From Vibrio ichthyoenteri ATCC 700023 (GTDB taxonomy: Bacteria; Pseudomonadota; Gammaproteobacteria; Enterobacterales; Vibrionaceae): a DNA stretch of 44,295 bases. Each line of letters starts with the position of its first letter. Position 1 is the first letter of the stretch. Under the pieces are notes generated by a model. The model saw only the letters and a list, made by a program, of their open reading frames with translations, did not search any database and was not told the DNA's origin. The stretch spans positions 1 to 44,295 of the forward strand of contig NZ_AFWF01000046.1 in assembly GCF_000222605.1 (NCBI RefSeq), read 5' to 3'. The position numbers and the translations under genes were made by a program. Of the stretch, positions 8,226 to 16,060 are shown in pieces.

Positions 8226-8280
8226 TTGGCGCTAAGCCTGAGTTCACCTACATTCCTCCGTAATTTGGCCGTGATTTTAC
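8226..8280. promoter_or_regulatory. 39-mer-like RctB inhibitory site (candidate)
   Basis: Begins TTGGCGCTAAGC and contains CTACATT and CCGTAATTTGGCC. The same words in the same order recur at 8537-8575. There is no GATC, as in known 39-mers, which RctB binds without methylation and which restrain initiation. Exact borders are uncertain. Confidence 0.5.
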
Positions 8281-8304
8281 ATGCTTCCGAAAGCTTAGTT
8301 ACCT

Positions 8305-8311
8305 TGATCAT
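8305..8311 (-). promoter_or_regulatory. Minus-strand 12-mer-like core
   Basis: Minus strand reads GATCAATGATCAAGG around the core ATGATCA. The GAAAGC flank is missing, so this is weaker than its neighbours. Confidence 0.4.
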
Positions 8312-8375
8312 TGATCCAATTTTGGATCTTACTTTGCTGCGATCAAAATTATTCATCTTTCCTATCTAATTCGCT

Positions 8376-8446
8376 TGATCATGCTTCCTATGCGCGTGAA
8401 ATTGTACGAAAGCATGATCATGATAGCTTCCTTGATCATGCTTTCG
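8376..8446. repeat. Cluster of 12-mers including a perfect inverted pair
   Basis: CGAAAGCATGATCA (8407-8420) and its exact reverse complement TGATCATGCTTTCG (8433-8446) are separated by 12 bases, forming a perfect 14-bp inverted repeat. A third minus-strand copy (GGAAGCATGATCAAG, core 8376-8382) precedes it. The copies match the origin iterons in core and flank, so the cluster is a likely RctB-binding and pairing locus in the rctA region. Confidence 0.75.
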
Positions 8447-8536
8447 AAAAATTGTTAGCTGATGTTCTTTAGACGGTTTCCTCGTGGACGCTGTTCCCTG
8501 TCGTATTTTTTATTGAGCCAAATTTACATCAATAAA

Positions 8537-8575
8537 TTGGCGTCTACGTTGAGTTTACATTGGCCGTAATTTACC
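8537..8575. promoter_or_regulatory. 39-mer-like RctB inhibitory site (candidate)
   Basis: TTGGCGTCTACGTTGAG followed by TTTACATTGGCCGTAATTT. It shares TTGGCG, CTAC and CCGTAATTT in order with 8226-8266 and lacks GATC. This is the better of the two 39-mer candidates. Confidence 0.55.
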
Positions 8576-8628
8576 TAGAGAAACTAATCGTTCCGAGAAA
8601 TGAGCCTCATTTTCATAAAAAATTCATT

Positions 8629-8641
8629 TTTACATTGTAAA
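8629..8641. promoter_or_regulatory. parS2 centromere site
   Basis: TTTACATTGTAAA, an exact match to the ParB2 palindrome TTTACANTGTAAA, about 220 bases upstream of parA2. Confidence 0.85.
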
Positions 8642-8859
8642 TAAGTGACGTGGTAACACTTTTATTCTTTCTCTCTTTCGTCGCCAATGCTGAATAGAAA
8701 ATTGAACAAATTTTGAGTGGTTTTCTCAGTATTTCACTTAAATGATATATTGTTCTCATTTTAATGTGATGGCTATCTATAAGTGAATGTTCACCTTTTT
8801 ATTGTTAAACGAATATAGTGCTGTACAATATAGTCAGTTACTAATAACGGAATTTGGCA

Positions 8860-10077
8860 ATGAAAAGAGAACAGACAATAGAGAATCTCATTCAGCTTGC
8901 GGAGAAAACTGCACAAGTTCAAGCAGACCGTATTGAGATTGTATTAGAAGAGCGTAGTGACGACCATTTTCCACCGATGTCAAAAGCATTGATGGAGACT
9001 CGCTCAGGTTTGACTCGCCGTAAACTAGACGATGCAATTAGTAAGCTTGAGGCTGAAGGCCACCAATTTACTAAAAATAATGCAAACCATTATTCAATAT
9101 CGTTGCAAGAAGCACACATGCTTATGGATGCGGCTGGTGCACCTAAGTTTTATGAACGCAAAAAAAATGTTGAAAATAAGCCTTGGATTATCAACGTACA
9201 GAACCAAAAAGGTGGTACGGGTAAATCAATGACGGCAGTTCATCTTGCTGCATGTATGGCGCTAAACTTAGAGAAACGTTACCGTATCTGTTTGATCGAC
9301 CTTGACCCTCAGGGCTCACTACGTTTATTCCTAAATCCTCAAATCAGCCTGACTGATCATGACAATATCTATTCAGCCGTTGATATCATGTTAGAAAACG
9401 TTCCGGAAGGGGTGGAGATTACTAACGAGTTTTTACATCGCAATGTGTTACTACCGACTCAATACCCGAACTTAAAAACAGTATCAGCATTCCCTGAAGA
9501 TGCGATGTTTAACGCTGAAGCATGGCAAAATCTGTCACAGAATCAGTCATTAGATATCGTAAAACTGTTGAAAGAGAAGTTGATTGATAAGATTGCTGAC
9601 GATTTTGATGTGATCATGATTGATACTGGTCCACACGTTGACCCGTTGGTTTGGAATGCGATGTACGCATCGAATGCGTTACTTATTCCATGTGCAGCCA
9701 AGCGTTTAGACTGGGCTTCTACCGTTAACTTCTTCCAGCATCTGCCAACAGTATACGAGATGTTCCCAGAAGATTGGGCCGGATTAGAGTTTGTTCGTCT
9801 GATGCCAACTATGTTTGAAGACGATAATAAGAAGCAGGTTTCGGTGCTGACAGAGATGAATTATCTGTTAGGCGATCAAGTGATGATGGCGACGATTCCG
9901 CGTAGCCGTGCATTTGAAACTTGTGCTGATACTTACAGCACTGTATTTGATTTAACGACCAGCGATTTCGAAGGGGGGAAAAAGACCCTCGCGACTGCTC
10001 AAGATGCAGTACAAAAGAGCGCATTAGAACTAGAACGAGTACTTCATAGTTACTGGTCATCACTAAACCAAGGGTAA
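8860..10077 (+). CDS. parA2: Chromosome II partition ATPase ParA2
   Basis: 405 residues from ATG at 8860 (MKREQTIENL); a TTG two codons upstream is possible but less likely. The N-terminal 100 residues form a helix-turn-helix region as in large (type Ia) ParA proteins, which also repress their own promoter. The deviant Walker A is KGGTGKS at residues 117-123, with a Walker A' around CLIDLDPQGS and Walker B around DVIMIDTGP. ParA2 assembles ATP-dependent filaments on DNA and moves ParB2-parS2 complexes to mid-cell and quarter-cell positions. It is followed after seven bases by parB2, which fixes the identity. Confidence 0.95.
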   Translation: MKREQTIENLIQLAEKTAQVQADRIEIVLEERSDDHFPPMSKALMETRSGLTRRKLDDAISKLEAEGHQFTKNNANHYSISLQEAHMLMDAAGAPKFYERKKNVENKPWIINVQNQKGGTGKSMTAVHLAACMALNLEKRYRICLIDLDPQGSLRLFLNPQISLTDHDNIYSAVDIMLENVPEGVEITNEFLHRNVLLPTQYPNLKTVSAFPEDAMFNAEAWQNLSQNQSLDIVKLLKEKLIDKIADDFDVIMIDTGPHVDPLVWNAMYASNALLIPCAAKRLDWASTVNFFQHLPTVYEMFPEDWAGLEFVRLMPTMFEDDNKKQVSVLTEMNYLLGDQVMMATIPRSRAFETCADTYSTVFDLTTSDFEGGKKTLATAQDAVQKSALELERVLHSYWSSLNQG

Positions 10078-10084
10078 TTAACTC

Positions 10085-11056
10085 ATGGCAATTAAAACTT
10101 CAGATTTAAACGCAAGACTGTTTGGTAAGACCAACAAACGTCGTGCGACTACGCCGCAAGAGGCACAACAAGCTGCTAAAGCGCAAGCTCAAATCATCGA
10201 ACTCGCGGTCGCTGGTGAAGATATGGTTGAGTTTGAGCTGCTTCGAATTGAAGCGGATCAAGTTGAGGCACAAACGGTCGTTTTTGCTGAAAATGCCCGT
10301 GAACAGTCGTTTTTGAATGAACACGCCTTATCGGACGTATTAGTCACGTTACGTGAACGTGGCCAACAATACCCGGCTGTCGGCCGTATGCGGGAAGATG
10401 GCAAGATTGAAGTGCTTGACGGTAGCCGCCGTCGCATGTCATGTATTTTGGCTGGTAAAGCGTTTCTTATTTATGTTGCTCAAAACATCAATTCAGAACA
10501 CGCAAAATTCCTATCTGACGTCGCAAATGCTCATAAGCCGCTTTCTCTGTTTGAGAAAGGTAAAGAGATGCAAGCGAAGCTAGATAGTGGTGAAGCGGAA
10601 GATCAAAAAGCGTTAGCGAGAATCTTTCAATGCAGTGAAGCTCTGGTGAGTGGCGCGTTGAAAGCCGCGGATTTGCCGCTTGAACTTCTTCAAGCTTACC
10701 CAAATGTTGCGGATTTAGGCCGTCCGACGATCGTTAAGTTACATAAGCAATTCACGCAATTGAGCCATGCAGACAAAGGCATGTTGTTGAAGAAGTGCCA
10801 CGATGAAAATAGTTTCGCGTGGCAGCGTAGCGAAGCTCAAGGTGTTGCGCGCATCACAAAAGATGTCTCTGAGATGATTGAATCTTGGGTTGAAGAATTG
10901 ATGCCAACGAAACGTCCGGTGAGCAATAAAGTTGACCTGGTTAAAGGTCGTGTTAGTTACAGCCGTAAAGGTAGTAACTTAGCGCTTAATTTGAAAAAAG
11001 TGGACGATGAAACGCTAAAAGAAATCCTTAGTTTCATTGAAGACAAGTTCAAATAA
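10085..11056 (+). CDS. parB2: Chromosome II centromere-binding protein ParB2
   Basis: 323 residues. The N-terminal region leads into a ParB/Srx-like nuclease-fold domain with GSRRRMS at about residue 117, the CTP-binding arginine motif of the family. A helix-turn-helix follows around DQKALARIFQCSEALVSGAL, and a C-terminal dimerisation domain ends FIEDKFK. ParB2 binds the TTTACANTGTAAA palindromes that occur at 8629, 13315-13401, 15928 and 23489 in this window. It forms an operon with parA2 and is ended by a strong terminator at 11087. Confidence 0.95.
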   Translation: MAIKTSDLNARLFGKTNKRRATTPQEAQQAAKAQAQIIELAVAGEDMVEFELLRIEADQVEAQTVVFAENAREQSFLNEHALSDVLVTLRERGQQYPAVGRMREDGKIEVLDGSRRRMSCILAGKAFLIYVAQNINSEHAKFLSDVANAHKPLSLFEKGKEMQAKLDSGEAEDQKALARIFQCSEALVSGALKAADLPLELLQAYPNVADLGRPTIVKLHKQFTQLSHADKGMLLKKCHDENSFAWQRSEAQGVARITKDVSEMIESWVEELMPTKRPVSNKVDLVKGRVSYSRKGSNLALNLKKVDDETLKEILSFIEDKFK

Positions 11057-11086
11057 CATCGCTCTGTCTGATTTCCTTATTTTATT

Positions 11087-11110
11087 AAAGCCGCTTTAGC
11101 GGCTTTTTTT
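11087..11110 (+). terminator. Terminator of parA2-parB2
   Basis: Stem AAAGCCGC/GCGGCTTT with loop TTTA, followed by a T-run. Confidence 0.92.
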
Positions 11111-11224
11111 ATGTCTATAGTTCAGCTTTTTATCGTGGGTAAATCGAGTTAATCGATCGGTAATAGCGAGGGTAGGGCATTAGCAAGTATACTAATCGAA
11201 ATTCTCTTTCGACAGTCACGCAAC

Positions 11225-13306
11225 ATGAACGCTATCGAGCAATATCTCCAATCGTTGTCATCATTGGCGGTGCAACACAACCATCGTTTCGGCTTTACTC
11301 TTCGCGGGGATGCGGATTGGCAACAAGCCGTATGCCAAAAGGCGATCGCTTTGTCGCCGGAGCATAGTTTCCAATTAGGCGGTAATGACGTCCTAGGCGC
11401 TTCGCGTTACTTAGCTTATAACAAAGGTCAGCAATTTCTCGGTCAGGAATGTTCGTTATTGCTCGTTGACCTTCGCCAGGGGTTTGATGCGAACAGTTTG
11501 ACTTCAGCTCTGGGTACGTTGCGCGGAGGTGGATGTGCTGGTTTTATTGTCAACAGTGAGGCAAGCGATGAGCGCAGTTTGGCGTGGTTGTTAAGAGCGT
11601 GCGATGAGCTGTTGTGTATTGAGCAAGATAAGCCATTGCCTGCTGTACCCAGTTATGCACTCGACACTGAATCCAAGCTTGGTGATTGGTCAATTGAGAT
11701 GGGAGATCCTTCAACTGACTCCGCTCAATTGTCGCAACAAACTCAAGCGATAGAGAGAATTGCTAAAGTGGTGACCGGCCATCGTCGTCGTCCTCTTGTT
11801 CTTACTGCCGATCGCGGACGAGGTAAAACAAGTGCACTTGGCATAGCTGCAGCTCAACTTATGTTGGGAAAAAAAATTAAAATATTGGTCACCTCACCCA
11901 GCATCAATAATATTGCGCCGTTATTTGAACACGCTCAACGTTTATTACCAGATTCGTTTCGCACCAAAGTGACTCTGTTGTGGCAACAATCATCAATTGA
12001 ATATATTGCACCAGACGAATTGCTGCGTAATAAACCCAGTTGTGATTTGTTGATGGTTGATGAAGCGTCAGCTATTCCTTTGCCAATGTTGTTCTCCATC
12101 GTCGAGCACTATCATCGAGCCGTGTTTTCTACCACCATTCACGGTTATGAAGGGTGTGGGCGAGGCTTTACGTTAAAGTTTCAAGCCTGGCTTCGTGAGC
12201 ATCGACCTGGCACTTCTTTTTATCATATGGATACGCCAATCCGATGGGCGTCGCAAGACCCATTAGAGCAATGGCAGTATGAGACATTTCTGCTAGATGC
12301 CGAGTTGGCTGATGTTGAAGTGATCAGCCAAGATAAAACACCGCTGCGTTTCTATAGCCAAGATGAACTGTTTGCCTCTCCTGCGCTATTACGCCAATGT
12401 TTTGCATTGTTGGTTAACGCTCATTACCAAACAACCCCAAACGACTTGATGCTATTACTCAGCGATCCGGCAATGAAGCTTTGGGCTCGATTTGAAGGGC
12501 GTGTTTGTATGGGGTGTATTATTGGCGTTGAAGAGGGGAGTTTGTCTGCGCAATTAATTGAGTCGGTTCGACAAGGAAAACGTCGTCCGAAAGGGCATTT
12601 AGTGGCAACCACATTGGCCAACCACCTTGGACTTGATTTAGCCGCGCAGCAAAGTAGTTTGCGAATTATGCGTATTGCTGTCCATCCTTCGTGGCAAAGT
12701 AAAGGGATAGGGTCGGCGATGCTATCGCAATTGGAAGCGATTACGGATTACGCTTTCTATTCCACCAGCTACGGGGTCACGCCTTCACTGTTTAATTTCT
12801 GGTTATCGAATCAGTATCTACCGGCAAAATTGGGCAGCCAAAGAGATCAGGCAAGTGGCTGTCATTCGTTGGTGATGGTCAAAGGTCAGCAGCCATGGGT
12901 TGCTCAAGCGGTGGAACTCTTCCATTCGAGTTTGGCTTATCAACTAAAAGACATTTTCCATGAACTTGAAGTTTCATTGGTTTCTCATTTAGCTGCAAGC
13001 GAATGTTTGTCTTTGGCGGGCTCACGAGAACAAAGCAACGCAAAGTTGGACCAATTTGATTTGAAATTGAGTTTGATTAAGTGCTACATCGAGGGGGGGT
13101 CTAATTATGAAAATGTGGCTGGGTTGATAGAACAATTATTCTTTTCAGCCAACGTTAGAGCCGAGTTACCGCTATTGATTAGAAAAGTGATTCAGCAATG
13201 GAGTTGGCAACGATGCGCAGACGAATTCAATCTTACGGGCCGTAAGCAATTAGAGCAGGCGCTACGAATTGAGCTACAGCGGTTGGTGAAGGTTTTATCC
13301 ATTTGA
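11225..13306 (+). CDS. tmcA: tRNA(Met) cytidine acetyltransferase TmcA
   Basis: 693 residues, against about 671 in E. coli. TmcA makes N4-acetylcytidine at the wobble position of elongator tRNA-Met, using acetyl-CoA and ATP. An N-terminal DUF1726-type region is followed by a helicase-like module with Walker A ADRGRGKTS (about residues 195-203) and Walker B LLMVDEASAIP (about 275-285). A GNAT domain carries RIMRIAVHPSWQSKGIGSAML (about 480-500), and a tRNA-binding C-terminal region follows. The ATG at 11225 has no strong Shine-Dalgarno. The gene lies between the partition genes and the parS2 array. Confidence 0.95.
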   Translation: MNAIEQYLQSLSSLAVQHNHRFGFTLRGDADWQQAVCQKAIALSPEHSFQLGGNDVLGASRYLAYNKGQQFLGQECSLLLVDLRQGFDANSLTSALGTLRGGGCAGFIVNSEASDERSLAWLLRACDELLCIEQDKPLPAVPSYALDTESKLGDWSIEMGDPSTDSAQLSQQTQAIERIAKVVTGHRRRPLVLTADRGRGKTSALGIAAAQLMLGKKIKILVTSPSINNIAPLFEHAQRLLPDSFRTKVTLLWQQSSIEYIAPDELLRNKPSCDLLMVDEASAIPLPMLFSIVEHYHRAVFSTTIHGYEGCGRGFTLKFQAWLREHRPGTSFYHMDTPIRWASQDPLEQWQYETFLLDAELADVEVISQDKTPLRFYSQDELFASPALLRQCFALLVNAHYQTTPNDLMLLLSDPAMKLWARFEGRVCMGCIIGVEEGSLSAQLIESVRQGKRRPKGHLVATTLANHLGLDLAAQQSSLRIMRIAVHPSWQSKGIGSAMLSQLEAITDYAFYSTSYGVTPSLFNFWLSNQYLPAKLGSQRDQASGCHSLVMVKGQQPWVAQAVELFHSSLAYQLKDIFHELEVSLVSHLAASECLSLAGSREQSNAKLDQFDLKLSLIKCYIEGGSNYENVAGLIEQLFFSANVRAELPLLIRKVIQQWSWQRCADEFNLTGRKQLEQALRIELQRLVKVLSI

Positions 13307-13314
13307 TTCCCGTC

Positions 13315-13401
13315 TTTACAGTGTAAATCGGCTACTCGATTTACACTGTAAAATGCCCTTTGGTTTACAGTGTAAATTTAGTGAATGGTTTACACTGTAA
13401 A
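13315..13401. repeat. parS2 array: four centromere sites
   Basis: Exact TTTACANTGTAAA palindromes at 13315-13327, 13340-13352, 13364-13376 and 13389-13401, with start spacings of 25, 24 and 25 bases. The central base alternates G, C, G, C, so the sites alternate in orientation. The array begins nine bases after the tmcA stop. Confidence 0.93.
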
Positions 13402-13891
13402 TTCATCTTTTATCGATAACAATATCAGTTACTTTTTGCCGATTAGATTTCATTGTCTGACACGTGCGCTGTGTTATTGTATTCGTCATTTCCAGTCATT
13501 ATTCCTCTCTAAAAACAACTAAGCCAATTGGGTGATTTAGCTCACGCTTGTTGGCTAATCAGCGAATCCTTTCTACACTCAACAATAAGCAATCAGTTTA
13601 GTGTTGGCTAGGCGAAAAAGAATGAGCGACGTGTTGCACCAGATCGATGATGTTGCCGTATGCTCTCCAAGACATTCTTTACGATGACTATAAAAAACTA
13701 TCAACCCATCGGTATGATAACAATCGTGAAGGACTTGGCTCGCCATTCTCCGATTTGCAGTTCAATACTCTCAGTCTCTAATTAAAATTACAGAGAGTAA
13801 CTAATCACGACCATGTTCATTTCTATTGATGTGAGTATGGAATCGGAAGCCAGCGACTCGCAACACGTTAGGTCGTAAGGAGAAGGGACTT
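13402..13891. other. Intergenic region upstream of the STAS-kinase operon
   Basis: No gene supported. Short frames exist at 13622 (21 codons) and 13813 (22 codons), but neither has good coding character or a convincing start. The region presumably holds the promoter of the following operon. Confidence 0.45.
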
Positions 13892-14191
13892 ATGTCGGTA
13901 GAGGCAGAGGTTAATTCAAAATCAAAGCACATCACCATTTTTGTTGAAGGTACCTTTGGTTTCCACGTTATTCAAGAATTCAAGCGCTGTTATTCCGACA
14001 AGCGTGACTATCGCTTTACTGTTGATTTACGCAAAGTCGATTACATCGATAGCGCGGGCTTGGGTATTCTAATCAACATGCATAACTACCTTGAACAAAG
14101 TGATGGTGATATTCAAATTACCAACACCTTACCTCAAGTCAGAAAGATTCTGGCGATCTCACGTTTTGACCGAAAATTCAGGATTTCGTGA
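13892..14191 (+). CDS. STAS-domain anti-sigma factor antagonist (HsbA-like)
   Basis: 99 residues, a single STAS domain. The phosphorylatable serine is Ser54 in VDYIDSAGLGIL. Such proteins switch partners: unphosphorylated they bind an anti-sigma factor or another effector, and a cognate kinase and phosphatase set their state. A GGAGAAGGG ribosome-binding site precedes the ATG. The next gene, ten bases downstream, encodes both a PP2C phosphatase and a GHKL-type kinase domain, which is the HsbA/HsbR arrangement described in Pseudomonas. The downstream output in this organism is not visible here. Confidence 0.88.
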   Translation: MSVEAEVNSKSKHITIFVEGTFGFHVIQEFKRCYSDKRDYRFTVDLRKVDYIDSAGLGILINMHNYLEQSDGDIQITNTLPQVRKILAISRFDRKFRIS

Positions 14192-14201
14192 GGAGGGTAC
14201 G

Positions 14202-15899
14202 ATGCGAATAATGATCGTTGATGACCATGCAACCAATAGAGAACTGTGTCGGTTGATGCTGAGTCATATCACTTCCCGTATTGATACGTTTGAAAGTGGC
14301 GTTGGTGTCGTTGATGCAATGCGTTCTATGACGCTATTGCCTGATGTTATTTTATTAGATGTGATGATGCCGGAGAAAGACGGCTTCACAGCCGCGCAAG
14401 AAATTCGAGAGGCGTTTCCAAATCATCACATTGCCATCATCTTTTTGACTGTACTGGATGATCACGATTCATTTGAGCGCTGCTTAGCACTCGGTGATGA
14501 TTTCGTTTTGAAGCCGGTGGAGAGAAGTGTATTACTAGCAAAAGTTCAAGCGCACTTTCGCATTGTGAGAATGCATAACGAAGTGATTACGCAGCGCGAT
14601 GAACTGAGTCAGTTTCATGAACAAGTTCGCTATGATTACGCGATGGCTGAATCAATCTTCTCCAATCTAAAAGAAGAGATGAGCTCTCAGGTCAAACACA
14701 TTTTTGGTATCGATTATATTTCTACACCATCAACCATTTTTAACGGTGACCTCATCGTGGTCGCTAATCGCCCTCATGGTGGTGTATATGTCATGATAGC
14801 GGATGCCACAGGTCATGGATTGCCAGCCGCTATCTCTGCCATTCCTGCAACCCGTGCTTTTTTTTCAATGGCGTTAAAAGGTCTCTCTCTCGGTGAAATA
14901 GTGACAGAGATGAATGAGGTCTTAGGGCGTTTTCTTCCAAGTGGCATGATGTTAGCAGCAAGTATTTTTGAGGTACGGGCGAATGGCTTTGAAGTGTCGT
15001 GGTGGGGAGGTGGTTTACCCGACGGCTATATCCTCGATGAAGATGGAAAGATTTTGCGTCGCTTGGTTTCAAAACATATGCCGCTAGGTGTGTTATCGAC
15101 GAATGAATTTGAAACTAATCTTGTTCATCTCAAACTCGAACCGAATCAAAAGATCGTTGCCTATACCGATGGCGTGACTGAAGCGAGCAATGAAAAAGGC
15201 GATTTGTTTGGTCAAGACCGTCTTGAGTCTGCGCTGCAAAGAGGCGACAGTGCCATCCCTAAACTTTATGAATCTGTCCGTCAGTTTTCTCATCGCATTA
15301 CTGATGATGATTTATCGATCCTATCAATGACCTTTCCAATCTCGACGAATCGGGGAACTGAGAACGTGATTCGACCGCACTCCATCAGTCATGCATCTAC
15401 CCAATCTACCTTACGCTTTTCCGCCGAGGTGATTAAGAGCGTCAGTTTGATGAATGATGTTAGACGTTACTTAATGGGGTTGATCAGCGATGGCTCTCAT
15501 CTTGATCTTGTTTGCTCGGTACTGTCAGAGTTATTGTCCAATGCTATTGATCATGGCTTGCTAAAAATGGATTCAAGTATCAAAGAGCAACCGGACGGAT
15601 TCTTTCTGTTTTATCAGCTGCGAGAGGATAAGTTGGCCGAGTTAGAGCCCGACGCGTGGATTAGACTAGATATTGATTTAGATCCTGAGAAGAGCCAATT
15701 ACTGATGATGATCGAGCACAACGGTGAAGGATTTGAATATCAGGCAGTCGATACTTTGAGTGAGAACACCCTTACATACGGGCGAGGGATTGTGCTGGCA
15801 TCTGAACTTTGTGAGTCACTCGAATATTCAAAGCAGGGACGAAAAGTAACGGCGCTATATCAATTTAGCTCACCACACAGTTTTCCTCGTAGCCACTAA
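14202..15899 (+). CDS. Response regulator with PP2C (SpoIIE) phosphatase and anti-sigma kinase domains (HsbR-like)
   Basis: 565 residues, starting after the strong Shine-Dalgarno GAGGAGGG. The receiver domain spans residues 1-120 with acidic Asp7/Asp8, phosphoacceptor Asp53 (LLDVMMP), Thr83 and Lys104. A linker helix leads to a SpoIIE-type PP2C domain (about 170-390) with metal Asp201 in DATGHG, plus YTDGVTEA and DDDLSIL. A C-terminal HATPase (about 420-565) has the N-box LSELLSNAIDHG and a GRGIVLAS G2 box, while its G1 box reads EHNGEGFEY rather than DNGxGF. Phosphorylation of the receiver should tip the balance between kinase and phosphatase action on the STAS partner encoded just upstream. 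Same domain order as HsbR. Confidence 0.9.
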   Translation: MRIMIVDDHATNRELCRLMLSHITSRIDTFESGVGVVDAMRSMTLLPDVILLDVMMPEKDGFTAAQEIREAFPNHHIAIIFLTVLDDHDSFERCLALGDDFVLKPVERSVLLAKVQAHFRIVRMHNEVITQRDELSQFHEQVRYDYAMAESIFSNLKEEMSSQVKHIFGIDYISTPSTIFNGDLIVVANRPHGGVYVMIADATGHGLPAAISAIPATRAFFSMALKGLSLGEIVTEMNEVLGRFLPSGMMLAASIFEVRANGFEVSWWGGGLPDGYILDEDGKILRRLVSKHMPLGVLSTNEFETNLVHLKLEPNQKIVAYTDGVTEASNEKGDLFGQDRLESALQRGDSAIPKLYESVRQFSHRITDDDLSILSMTFPISTNRGTENVIRPHSISHASTQSTLRFSAEVIKSVSLMNDVRRYLMGLISDGSHLDLVCSVLSELLSNAIDHGLLKMDSSIKEQPDGFFLFYQLREDKLAELEPDAWIRLDIDLDPEKSQLLMMIEHNGEGFEYQAVDTLSENTLTYGRGIVLASELCESLEYSKQGRKVTALYQFSSPHSFPRSH

Positions 15900-15927
15900 T
15901 GCTATTGGTGAGGAAATGAGGTACCAA

Positions 15928-15940
15928 TTTACACTGTAAA
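15928..15940. promoter_or_regulatory. parS2 centromere site
   Basis: TTTACACTGTAAA, an exact ParB2 palindrome 29 bases after the HsbR-like stop and before its terminator. Confidence 0.88.
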
Positions 15941-15951
15941 ATGAGATTGCA

Positions 15952-15987
15952 GATGACGAGACAAGATTTGTCTCGTCATCAATTTTT
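15952..15987 (+). terminator. Terminator of the STAS-kinase operon
   Basis: A perfect 13-bp stem GATGACGAGACAA / TTGTCTCGTCATC with loop GAT, followed by AATTTTTG. Confidence 0.85.
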
Positions 15988-16060
15988 GTTACCGCATCAA
16001 TTTTTGATTCTAGTGTGCATAGCTGCACATCTAGTTATAAATACCAATGCTGTAAGCAGA

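Larger units (their letters stand above)
8461..8858. other. rctA-like regulatory region between oriCII and parA2
   Basis: No convincing reading frame of useful length. It contains a 39-mer-like sequence (8537-8575), a parS2 site (8629-8641) and the parA2 promoter region. In V. cholerae the corresponding rctA locus is transcribed but not translated and titrates or restrains RctB. That role here is inferred from position. Confidence 0.55.

Noticed and set aside
13622-13687. Short frame of 21 codons before the STAS gene, as a possible leader peptide
   Set aside because: Start lacks a proper Shine-Dalgarno and there is no attenuator-like structure after it.
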